From NCBI GenBank assembly GCA_000998135.1, contig LCCV01000006.1, positions 1-53,624 on the forward strand: a stretch of DNA of 53,624 nucleotides, in the 5' to 3' direction. The stretch is from Parcubacteria group bacterium GW2011_GWA2_42_14. Lineage in GTDB: Bacteria; Patescibacteriota; Minisyncoccia; Sungbacterales; GWA2-42-14. Below the pieces are notes generated by a model. It saw only the letters and a list, made by a program, of their open reading frames with translations, was not told the DNA's origin and did no database searches. Made by a program: the position numbers and the translations under genes. Of this stretch, positions 47,327-53,624 are shown piece after piece (the first letter of the stretch is position 1; each line of letters starts with the position of its first letter).

Positions 47327-47456
47327 ACAAATAAATCAAATATCGTCCGGGTTTGCCCGCCCCGCTGAAATTTCTGCAAAGCTGGTCAAAGACATATTTT
47401 AAATGTAACTTCTAGATTTCACCGCGCTAAAATCGCGATTTTACTCGAAGAATAAA
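47327..47456. other. Spacer with a repeated AAATGTAACTTCT...TCGAAGAATAAAAT block
   Basis: The same block, AAATGTAAACTTCTCGACT...TCGAAGAATAAAAT, stands at 3485-3531. Both copies lie within 80 nt before the start of a membrane or exported protein gene. Confidence 0.5.
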
Positions 47457-48041
47457 ATGGATATTCTTTTCAAAATTGATACACAAATTTTACTCTGGTT
47501 CAACTCCTGGGTTGGATGGTACGACTGGGTTGACATAACAATCGTTTTTCGGGTAGAGATACTTCCTTATTTTTTCATTGCGGGACTCATGTTTTTTGCC
47601 GTTTTTTACAAAAACGAGGAACAAAAAATCAAAAATAGGTTAATAATTTTGGAAGCATTGGCCGCAGGTTTAATTTCTCGTTACGTTATTACCGAAACAA
47701 TACGATTTCTTTACAATCGTCCGCGCCCCTTTGAGGCCGTGGAGGGACTTAATCAACTGCTCCAGCACTTGCCCGGATATTCTTTTCCCTCTGGACACGC
47801 GACGTTTTATTTCGCGCTTGCCGCAACAATATTTCTTTACCACAAAAAAGCCGGCATCTTATTTCTTTTTGCCGCGTTTCAGTTAACCCTAACCAGAATC
47901 GCCATAGGATTTCATTGGCCGTCGGATATTTTAGCGGGGGCAATTCTTGGAATTACCATATCTCTCGTTGTCCACTATCTAGAAAAATATACTCCTTACG
48001 GTTTTAAAAAAATATTTATTGATATTCTCAAAAAATATTAA
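47457..48041 (+). CDS. PAP2-family membrane phosphatase
   Basis: 194 aa with about five membrane helices. Phosphatase motifs RFLYNRPRPF (KxxxxxxRP form), YSFPSGHATFYFALAAT and RIAIGFHWPSDILAGAILG with catalytic His. BcrC/UppP-like members recycle undecaprenyl pyrophosphate; lipid phosphatase activity is the safe call. An imperfect hairpin (AACGGCCT-gacaa-AGGCCGTT) follows at 48045. Confidence 0.93.
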   Translation: MDILFKIDTQILLWFNSWVGWYDWVDITIVFRVEILPYFFIAGLMFFAVFYKNEEQKIKNRLIILEALAAGLISRYVITETIRFLYNRPRPFEAVEGLNQLLQHLPGYSFPSGHATFYFALAATIFLYHKKAGILFLFAAFQLTLTRIAIGFHWPSDILAGAILGITISLVVHYLEKYTPYGFKKIFIDILKKY

Positions 48042-48106
48042 AAAGAACGGCCTGACAAAGGCCGTTACTTCAAAAATTTTTATCATACGAAAAAATGGCT
48101 AATTTT

Positions 48107-48331
48107 CTAACCCGCCAAGACCAAGATGATCGCTACCACTAAAATAATCGGAGAAAAAAGAACTACCAACATCATAAACGGTATCACAACCATTGCCGCC
48201 AGATAATAATGCGCAAAAGTCAGGTTTTCAGCATTTCCCCAACCGGGACCAAACTGAAACAAAACAAAAGGAATAACCGCATAAACCAGAACAAAAATAA
48301 GTGAACTAATAACCACCCACCTTTTATCCAT
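48107..48331 (-). CDS. Two-helix membrane protein
   Basis: 74 aa. Helices VVISSLIFVLVYAVIPFVLFQ and AMVVIPFMMLVVLFSPIILVVAIILVLAG. Unknown function. TTGTTT-16-TATTAT promoter and leader AAGGTCTTTAAAAAAGGAAAAACGC, a clean member of the leader family. Confidence 0.68.
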   Translation of the reverse strand: MDKRWVVISSLIFVLVYAVIPFVLFQFGPGWGNAENLTFAHYYLAAMVVIPFMMLVVLFSPIILVVAIILVLAG

Positions 48332-48340
48332 TGCGTTTTT

Positions 48341-48357
48341 CCTTTTTTAAAGACCTT
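48341..48357 (-). promoter_or_regulatory. Shared leader element, clean copy
   Basis: Minus strand AAGGTCTTTAAAAAAGG, followed by AAAAACGCA and the ATG at 48331. The AAAAGG end can serve as SD and can pair with CTTT. Confidence 0.55.
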
Positions 48358-48411
48358 ATCTACATAATACAATAAATCGTGAAAAAAACAAGGGTAAGCC
48401 AAAAAAATACC

Positions 48412-48430
48412 GTCCCGCTTTCAGCGGGAC
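48412..48430 (-). terminator. Terminator of the iscU-iscA unit
   Basis: GTCCCGC-tttca-GCGGGAC; on the minus strand followed by GGTATTTTTTT. Confidence 0.82.
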
Positions 48431-48436
48431 GCGTTT

Positions 48437-48829
48437 TTATTCAGGAGAAAATGATGTTCCACAGCCGCAACCTGATTTGGCATTGGGATTTTTAAAAACA
48501 AAACCGGCCTCAAGTCCGTGAAAAACATAATCAATGGCAGTACCGTTCAAATAAAGGTAGCTTTTAGCATCCACCACGATTTTAAATCCCCAATCAGCTC
48601 CCTTGCCTTCGGCAAGCATTTTTTCATTGGGAAAAATTTTATCATGCTTCTCTACTTCCGCATCAAGTTCAAGGATGTAACTTAACCCCGAACAACCGCC
48701 GCCCTTAACGCCGAACCTCAAAAAAATTTCTTTGTTAAAATTAGGGTCTTCAGCTTTACGCTTCTTTAAAAACCACTCAATTTCGCCTTTAACCTTATTT
48801 GCCGCCGCTTCGGTAACGTCAATCGCCAT
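48437..48829 (-). CDS. A-type Fe-S cluster carrier (IscA/ErpA/HesB)
   Basis: 130 aa. The three ligand Cys are in GGGCSGLSYILELD and SGCGCGTSF. Longer than the usual ~107 aa because of an N-terminal EWFLKKRKAEDPNFNKE insert. It overlaps the upstream zinc-ribbon gene by 11 nt and follows iscU, so all three are co-transcribed. It carries Fe-S clusters from IscU to targets. Confidence 0.9.
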   Translation of the reverse strand: MAIDVTEAAANKVKGEIEWFLKKRKAEDPNFNKEIFLRFGVKGGGCSGLSYILELDAEVEKHDKIFPNEKMLAEGKGADWGFKIVVDAKSYLYLNGTAIDYVFHGLEAGFVFKNPNAKSGCGCGTSFSPE

Positions 48830-49064
48830 TTTTGTTCTCCTTTCTTTTTGGGTTTTTACCGGTACCTCCGCAATGCTCGCAATTTACCGCCTGAAGATCT
48901 TGAGAATCGTGAACATCGGCCCATTGTTTCCCGCTACCCCCGCAAAAGGGGCACGTTTCCGTCTTTGGGTCCGCAATTTTACATACCAGCCAAAGCAAAA
49001 AAATAAAAACCGCAATGAAAATCGGAAACCACCATGCCCTAAGAAACAAAATAAAATCATTCAT
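48819..49064 (-). CDS. Membrane protein with DnaJ-like zinc ribbon
   Basis: 81 aa. Helix WWFPIFIAVFIFLLWLVCKIA, then CPFCGGSGKQ...CEHCGGTGK, one CxxCGGxG pair unit like that of DnaJ. Basic tail (KNPKRKENKNGD). Sandwiched between iscU and iscA with a start right at the iscU stop; may be an electron or metal shuttle, or a chaperone linker for Fe-S assembly (inference). Confidence 0.78.
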   Translation of the reverse strand: MNDFILFLRAWWFPIFIAVFIFLLWLVCKIADPKTETCPFCGGSGKQWADVHDSQDLQAVNCEHCGGTGKNPKRKENKNGD

Positions 49065-49454
49065 TTATTTTCCCTCCTTTTTGGCTCTATAGTCGGCAAT
49101 CGCCGCCTTAATCGCGTCTTCGGCTAAAACAGAACAATGAATTTTTACCGGCGGAAGCTTTAACTCATTAACAATATCGGTATTTTTAATTTTTTGAGCA
49201 TCTTCAACTGTTTTGCCCTTTAACCATTCGGTAGCAAGCGAAGAAGAAGCAATAGCCGAACCGCAACCAAACGTTTTGAATTTGGCATCTTCAATAATGC
49301 CCGTTTCCGGGTTTACCCTGATCTGGAGCTTCATGACATCTCCGCATTCGGGAGCGCCCACAAGACCCGTACCGACATTCTTCACGTCTTTAGGAAATGA
49401 ACCAACGTTCCGGGGATTACTATAGTGGTCAATAACCTTGTCGCTGTAAGCCAT
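49065..49454 (-). CDS. iscU: Fe-S cluster scaffold IscU/NifU-N
   Basis: 129 aa. Cluster ligands in APECGDVMKLQI, FGCGSAIASSSLATEWLKGK and VKIHCSVLAEDAIKAAI: three Cys and the conserved Asp. The start is preceded by AAAAGGAGG. First gene of a minimal Fe-S assembly operon; no cysteine desulfurase lies in the window, so sulfur donor is elsewhere. Confidence 0.93.
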   Translation of the reverse strand: MAYSDKVIDHYSNPRNVGSFPKDVKNVGTGLVGAPECGDVMKLQIRVNPETGIIEDAKFKTFGCGSAIASSSLATEWLKGKTVEDAQKIKNTDIVNELKLPPVKIHCSVLAEDAIKAAIADYRAKKEGK

Positions 49455-49834
49455 TATTCACCTCCTTTTTTCCGTTCATTTTTTCATTTTCAATGAAACT
49501 GTAATTAACGATAGCAAACCAGACCAAAAAAGAAAAGACCGCGACATCGGTCAAGACACAAAAAAGCTCCTCGCGAAAATTCGGAAAGGCGGCGCTTGCC
49601 CGCCGAAGCCCCTGCCTGTGCCGTCGGCACGGCAGACAGGTCGGCGCAGGCAGAGAGCCGCACCGACTTGTCCGTCCGAATCTTTAGCGAAGAAGGATGA
49701 CAATTTTCCTTCGACTTTGCTCAGGATGATAAGCCTGGACTTCGGCCGAGCTCAGTTGAGGTCTCGAACCACAAGTTTTTCTTTGTTTACACTGAACTTG
49801 TCGAAGTGGCGGCAAACTCTCCTACGAAAAGTTG
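49455..49834. other. Repeat-rich spacer
   Basis: No gene seen. Holds hairpin CCTGCCTGTGCCG...CACGGCAGACAGG (about 49612-49642), AAGGATGACAATTTTCCTTCG and CTTCGACTTTGCTCAGGATGA words, and ACTGAACTTGTCGAAGTGG: words common in many bacterial intergenic regions. A terminator lies at 49526-49552. Confidence 0.55.
49526..49552 (-). terminator. Terminator upstream of iscU
   Basis: GACCG-cgacat-CGGTC; on the minus strand followed by TTTTCTTTTTT, closing transcripts from the 153-aa gene. Confidence 0.7.
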
Positions 49835-50296
49835 TCAAAAAAGAAACACATAGAAAACGACGAGACCGACAGAAGAAAGTATCAATTCTACTTTTGTTCC
49901 CGAATAAAGCCATCCCCAATATTTAAATTTATTGAAAGGCACAAATGGTTTGTGCTCATAGCGCATCACCGAATCGAGCGCGATATGTAATAAAAGAAAA
50001 GCTGGGAAAATCCACCATCGTACAGGGAGCCAAAAAGATGAAATCAAAAAACCAATTATTATCCCCGCAAAAGTTCCAAACATAATTTCCTGTAGCCAGC
50101 TATGTTGTTTTGTGCCGTAAGTAATTTTCCGCTCTCGTAGAAAGTCCTTGATGTCTTGAGCCCATTTTCTATTTACAAAAACATGATCTATATCTACGCC
50201 GACGCCGGCAAGCAATGCCACATATAATTCCGGGGTCTCGATTGATAGGGCCTTACCGAACACCAATGTTCCTAAAATATGTGAGATAATTAGCAT
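49835..50296 (-). CDS. YdjM/DUF457-like membrane protein
   Basis: 153 aa. Putative membrane-bound metal hydrolase: SHILGTLVFGK, AGVGVDIDHVFVN (DxDH), TKQHSWLQEIMFG and LLHIALDSVMRYE supply His/Asp residues; four membrane segments (e.g. MFGTFAGIIIGFLISSFWL, VELILSSVGLVVFYVFLF). In E. coli YdjM is LexA-regulated; here nothing is known. Confidence 0.75.
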   Translation of the reverse strand: MLIISHILGTLVFGKALSIETPELYVALLAGVGVDIDHVFVNRKWAQDIKDFLRERKITYGTKQHSWLQEIMFGTFAGIIIGFLISSFWLPVRWWIFPAFLLLHIALDSVMRYEHKPFVPFNKFKYWGWLYSGTKVELILSSVGLVVFYVFLF

Positions 50297-50561
50297 AAAA
50301 GCTGTGAATTACAAAAATGAAATTATTCTTGAAAAATTTTATTTTCCTAAAATGCAGAATCGCCAACTGATTCCCCCAAAATCCAATACAAATTAGTCGC
50401 CGAGCCCTTCCTTTGTCAGGATAAACTCCGCGAGGCGAACCAAAACTCTTTGGCTTTTCCTACGTGGTGTATTTATACAACCACACTCGAACTCATTTTA
50501 TCAAGAATTGCTGAACGAAACCAGTCGCTTCGCCCCGCCGCCGCTCGCTAACGCTCGCCCC

Positions 50562-50644
50562 CACCAAAGAAAAGTTTTGTTTGCGGTTTTTGATTTGCGC
50601 GCGATCATTTTCTTTTAGAAGGAAAACAAAACTTTTCTTTGGTG
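50562..50644. repeat. Perfect 21-bp inverted repeat
   Basis: CACCAAAGAAAAGTTTTGTTT and its exact complement 41 nt later. Confidence 0.85.
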
Positions 50645-50689
50645 TCCTGCCCTGAACGAGCAGGGCGGCGGGCTTGGCTTCTATTTTTT

Positions 50690-50740
50690 GCAAGAACACG
50701 GCGGAATTCCCCCCACACCCCCCTTCCGCCGTATTCTTGC
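50690..50740. repeat. 17-bp inverted repeat
   Basis: GCAAGAACACGGCGGAA and TTCCGCCGTATTCTTGC, one mismatch, around a C-rich loop. Confidence 0.8.
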
Positions 50741-50767
50741 GGGGACGGACGGGATTTTTGGCGACGA

Positions 50768-52099
50768 CTAAAATGTTCTGATTTCTCCCTTGAATAACCA
50801 ATCAGGAACTTCAACTGATTTCGTATTCCGATGATTCGCTAAAATAAGCCGGAGTGTCCGTATTGCTGTGTATGCCTGTTTTATCAATTTTTTCTGATCT
50901 TCATAAAATCTTAAATTCCATTCGTTTTTAAAATGAGAATGTGCGGGTTTAGAACGAAGACCGCGTATTTCACGAAAAGTTTTAAACATTTCATCTTTTG
51001 GCCCATGATCGGAAAATCTAACAGTCTTGTTAATCCAAATTTCCAATTTCCGAATAAGTTGATTATCAATCTTTTCCATAGTTTCGCCGTCCGAAAGATC
51101 AGATTCACTAATTTTATCTTTAAAAAATTCTTTATTTAAATTATCACTCATCATGCGATCTAATGTATGGCAGAATAGTTCATATTCCCGCAATGTCGGC
51201 AAGATGAGAAAGCCAAAATTTTCAGGTTTTTCATCGTATTCAAAAGTTTTGTTTATCAATGAAATCCCGCCAATTTTTTCTGACATTTCTTTTATAATCT
51301 CCAACTCTTTAAGAAACGCAGAAAAAATTGACTCTTTTTCGTAGAAATCTCCAAGAATAGACCTCCGAAATTCTGGGTGTAGCCGATATTTATAATATCC
51401 GCCCAGCATTTTTGCCTTCCAAATTTGCTGATGTTCCGGTGTCAATTTTGCCAAATCAGTAAGTAAAATAGCAACTGCGCGAATTCCACTATCCCCAAAA
51501 CCGAAGCCGAAATGCTCTATAAAAATTTGATCCGACGGATTAAGTAATTTTTCGTCCACATATATTATTGAACCGGTTATATCATCTGTCCGATATTTAT
51601 AGCGTGGGTCATTTCTATAAATTGCTAAAATACCAAGCTCAAAAAAATAGGGTCGCAACTGCCATTCACCCATCGCCAAGCGCAAAGTAAATGGCCGAGA
51701 AATATATTTTTTCCAATCCACTATATTTTTCAGGTGATCTGGTGCTGGATAAACACAGCAGCCAATTCCTTGAACAAATTTAATTTTAATATCTCCTTCA
51801 CCAAATGTTTCCGCACCTACTTCCGATTGTTTTATATGATCGTCAATTTGAAACTGGTGCAGCTTTTCAATTTGTTTTTCTATGGCTGGCGCAGGAAATG
51901 GTTTAATATGCGGATTTGGAATATCGCCCTCATAAATCAAATCGATCTTTCGATTCTTGATTAACGCAGTAATTTTTTCCTTAAATTTGTTTTCTAAAAG
52001 AGATGATTTTTTATATAAGTCCTCAATCGATATTCCATTGAAATCTCTTGAGTTAAGGTAGAAACTTGTTATCTCATTTAAAATGTTTTCCTTGTCCAT
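50768..52099 (-). CDS. Unknown protein of the defence-like operon, possible HEPN-type C-terminus
   Basis: 443 aa, family not recognised. The C-terminal ~100 residues (FREIRGLRSKPAHSHF...QAYTAIRTLRLILANH) form two long helices with R-S-K-P-A-H, the RX4H pattern of HEPN ribonucleases. The larger N-terminal part is alpha/beta with ITGSIIYVDEKLLNPSDQIFIEHFGFGFGDSG. No membrane segment. It starts 9 nt after the DUF262-HNH stop in the same direction, so it is the third gene of that operon and may act as its effector. Confidence 0.7.
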   Translation of the reverse strand: MDKENILNEITSFYLNSRDFNGISIEDLYKKSSLLENKFKEKITALIKNRKIDLIYEGDIPNPHIKPFPAPAIEKQIEKLHQFQIDDHIKQSEVGAETFGEGDIKIKFVQGIGCCVYPAPDHLKNIVDWKKYISRPFTLRLAMGEWQLRPYFFELGILAIYRNDPRYKYRTDDITGSIIYVDEKLLNPSDQIFIEHFGFGFGDSGIRAVAILLTDLAKLTPEHQQIWKAKMLGGYYKYRLHPEFRRSILGDFYEKESIFSAFLKELEIIKEMSEKIGGISLINKTFEYDEKPENFGFLILPTLREYELFCHTLDRMMSDNLNKEFFKDKISESDLSDGETMEKIDNQLIRKLEIWINKTVRFSDHGPKDEMFKTFREIRGLRSKPAHSHFKNEWNLRFYEDQKKLIKQAYTAIRTLRLILANHRNTKSVEVPDWLFKGEIRTF

Positions 52100-52108
52100 A
52101 AAGAGATT

Positions 52109-53218
52109 TCATATTCCAGATTTAGTTCGATTGTGTTCCTTGCATAGCATTTGGCAATTCTCTGCAATCGTTTTTCCACCCTCGTGCCAAGGCGTTATGT
52201 GATCAGCTTCCATTTCTGAAATATCCCACTTTATCTTTTCCTTTTTCTGCTTCTTACAGAACTGACAAATTCCATTTTGCCGTTCATACGCTTCGCGCTT
52301 CATCTTTTCGGTGAAAGCACGAATATTCAAAAATTTTTCATTTCTAGTTAAAACATATTCGTAAATACCGGATTTTTTGGTCACATCTTCGTCTTGCATT
52401 AACTCGGTTGTTTCCTTTTCCAGTTTCTTTGAATCAAATTTTTTATCTTTGAATTGGTTATACAACTCGCCCCACGGCACATTGTTCATTTCTCGGCGAT
52501 AATTCGGAAAAATCTTCCGCGTCCAAGTAATCACATCTTGGAAATAATCCCATAAATCGTCAGCATTTTTGTCATGTTGATGCTTGGCCATGTAATCTTC
52601 AATCTTGCCGTCATTTATCCACGAAAGCGCAGTTTCTAAATACTCCTGCCGTATCGGCGAGCCGCTCACTAATTGTCCGCCGTCATTTGCGAGTAAATAT
52701 GCGGCACAATTTGATTTGCTAAATTTCAATTTAGCGTCGGAAAGCCACGAGCCGGTATAAACTGCGTTACGAATTTCTTGGTCGGTCAATTTTTCTCCAG
52801 CGATGTTGATAACCCTGAACCAGTCCAGCCGTTCTTTGTCCGTGCCTTCACAAAAGTAAATCATCAATTCGTAATCCAAAATTTTATCCTGCTCCTCTTT
52901 GGTTAGATTATGAAAAAAGCGGTCGTTCAACGAAAAATCACCAGTAACATACTGCCCAATGCTGATGGTACGCTGTTGGCCGTCTAGCACTTCGTATCCG
53001 CCGTCATCCCTAATCATCCAATACATCACATTCAACGGAAAGCTGTTTTTGATAGTTTCTATCACGGCATTGCGTTGCTTTTCCTTGTACACAAACTCAC
53101 GCTGGTATTTTGGACGAATATCCAATTTGCCGCCATAAGCCACAACACCTTCTTCGGCACTGTCTTTGTAACTGGCAATTACTTTTCTGACTTTAATTTT
53201 ATGGAGATCAATTTTCAT
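52109..53218 (-). CDS. DUF262-HNH endonuclease (GmrSD-like)
   Basis: 369 aa. N-terminal DUF262 (ParB-like/GmrS) domain: RPKYQREFVYKEKQRN and YEVLDGQQRTISIGQYVTGDFSL, where the DGQQR box binds or splits nucleotides. C-terminal HNH nuclease: ICQFCKKQKKEK, MEADHITPWHEGGKTIAENCQMLCKEHNRTKSG, with zinc Cys pairs and the catalytic His. Known relatives cut modified or foreign DNA. Adjacent to an EcoRI-family MTase, which could protect host DNA. The start lies one base after the MTase stop. Confidence 0.88.
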   Translation of the reverse strand: MKIDLHKIKVRKVIASYKDSAEEGVVAYGGKLDIRPKYQREFVYKEKQRNAVIETIKNSFPLNVMYWMIRDDGGYEVLDGQQRTISIGQYVTGDFSLNDRFFHNLTKEEQDKILDYELMIYFCEGTDKERLDWFRVINIAGEKLTDQEIRNAVYTGSWLSDAKLKFSKSNCAAYLLANDGGQLVSGSPIRQEYLETALSWINDGKIEDYMAKHQHDKNADDLWDYFQDVITWTRKIFPNYRREMNNVPWGELYNQFKDKKFDSKKLEKETTELMQDEDVTKKSGIYEYVLTRNEKFLNIRAFTEKMKREAYERQNGICQFCKKQKKEKIKWDISEMEADHITPWHEGGKTIAENCQMLCKEHNRTKSGI

Positions 53219-53219
53219 A

Positions 53220-53624
53220 CTATTTTTTGCGTTTAATTAAAATGCGGTTGTATATTTTCCTTCCCCGAATAAGGGTAAGGCATCTATAACCAATCCATCT
53301 TGCAGAATTAGCTACACCCAGCATTTCAAATTGTTTTGGGTTATATTTATCAACAAACGTAATTGGAACGCCCATCACACCATTGTAATTCATTGGAATA
53401 TCAGAAACCTTGTCAATGTTTATGACATCGTAGTTGTCATACTTGGGAAATTCCTCTGGCGTATATTTTTTATACAACACGATATTCTCGTGTCGTTTAG
53501 TAGTATCAAGATTTGTAAACCACAAAATTCTTCCCATGCTGAAATATTTCACACCATTTACAATTTTCTTTCTTGATTCTGTAGAAATGTCGTAATCCAT
53601 CGGAACCTGAAACCATTTTGTGCC
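53220..53624 (-). CDS. EcoRI-family adenine-specific DNA methyltransferase (C-terminal part)
   Basis: Only the C-terminal ~134 residues are in the window; the frame stays open upstream of the track's ATG through GTKWFQVPMDYDIS to the edge. KYFSMGRILWFTNLDTTKRHE, YTPEEFPKYDNYDVINIDKVSDIPMNYNGVMGVPITFVDKYNPKQFEMLG and the basic IYNRILIKRKK tail are typical of the EcoRI MTase family. It would protect host adenines. First visible gene of the defence operon. Confidence 0.85.
   Translation of the reverse strand, partial: GTKWFQVPMDYDISTESRKKIVNGVKYFSMGRILWFTNLDTTKRHENIVLYKKYTPEEFPKYDNYDVINIDKVSDIPMNYNGVMGVPITFVDKYNPKQFEMLGVANSARWIGYRCLTLIRGRKIYNRILIKRKK

Larger units (their letters stand above)
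50297..50767. other. Highly structured GC-rich non-coding region
   Basis: No gene. Contains perfect 21-bp arms (50562-50582 and 50624-50644), a GCCCTG-aacga-GCAGGGC-type hairpin (about 50649-50666) and 17-bp arms with one mismatch (50690-50706 and 50724-50740). It lies just past the stop of the 443-aa gene. Confidence 0.65.

Noticed and set aside
49605-49650. Tandem GC-rich palindromes as a CRISPR-like array
   Set aside because: No regular spacing or repeat-spacer pattern; these are common intergenic words.
50493-50814. Two track ORFs (102 and 69 aa) on the minus strand
   Set aside because: They are built from the inverted repeats of the structured region and overlap each other in different frames.

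Overview
The window reads as a chromosomal segment of a Candidate Phyla Radiation (Patescibacteria, probably Parcubacteria-type) bacterium. This is inferred from small streamlined genes of moderate to low GC, a class II (B12-dependent) ribonucleotide reductase, a pared-down housekeeping set, many short hypothetical membrane or secreted proteins, and intergenic regions crowded with short palindromic and wordy repeats. No rRNA, tRNA or CRISPR array was seen.

Layout. 0.1-2.3 kb: nrdJ (minus). 2.4-5.3 kb: repeat-rich spacer, a GC-rich 103-aa orphan with a consensus promoter, an exported protein and a small coiled-coil protein. 5.3-10.1 kb (minus): ftsZ, several tiny genes, ftsA, ybeY, a GatB/YqeY protein and a HicB-like protein. 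10.4-14.2 kb (minus): accessory genes including a HigBA-type toxin-antitoxin with a 28-bp perfect palindrome upstream, and an NYN nuclease-like gene. 14.5-17.4 kb (minus): rpsU, HIT protein, hisS, lepB. 17.5-22.8 kb: pth, DEDDh exonuclease, TraB/GumN-like protein, ArsR-like regulator, MazG-like protein and a short mfd carrying repeat-derived insertions. 22.8-33.5 kb (minus): HtrA with a degenerate second protease-like domain, then a Bat/MoxR-type cluster (VWA, TM protein, VWA, BatD-like, DUF58-like, MoxR) headed by two paralogous secreted proteins. 33.6-36.8 kb: dprA and topA. 36.8-48 kb: a mix of small hypotheticals with GlmU-like acyltransferase, yvcK, tsaC, dCTP deaminase-like, deoxynucleoside kinase, HAD, glyA, folD and PAP2. 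48-49.5 kb: iscU - zinc-ribbon membrane protein - iscA. 49.8-53.6 kb: a YdjM-like membrane protein, then an apparent defence operon (EcoRI-family adenine methyltransferase truncated by the window edge, DUF262-HNH nuclease, 443-aa protein with an RX4H motif).

Regulatory signals are unusually legible. Many genes are single transcription units with TTGACA - 17 nt - (TGN)TAnnnT promoters and good hairpin terminators. At least ten genes share a leader word G(G/T)TCTTT followed by an A/T-rich stretch and usually a purine-rich SD-like end. Two intergenic regions reuse the same terminator-plus-promoter module. A palindrome family (TTATTCG-nn-CGAATAA) recurs near several genes, including the ArsR-like gene.

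The strongest candidates for something not well described are: (1) the MoxR/VWA cluster with its paired two-cysteine secreted paralogues; (2) the MTase/DUF262-HNH/443-aa operon; (3) the shared leader element; (4) palindromic repeats inserted in frame into conserved genes (mfd, tsaC, hicB-like, pth). All calls come from reading the sequence by eye; no searches were run.
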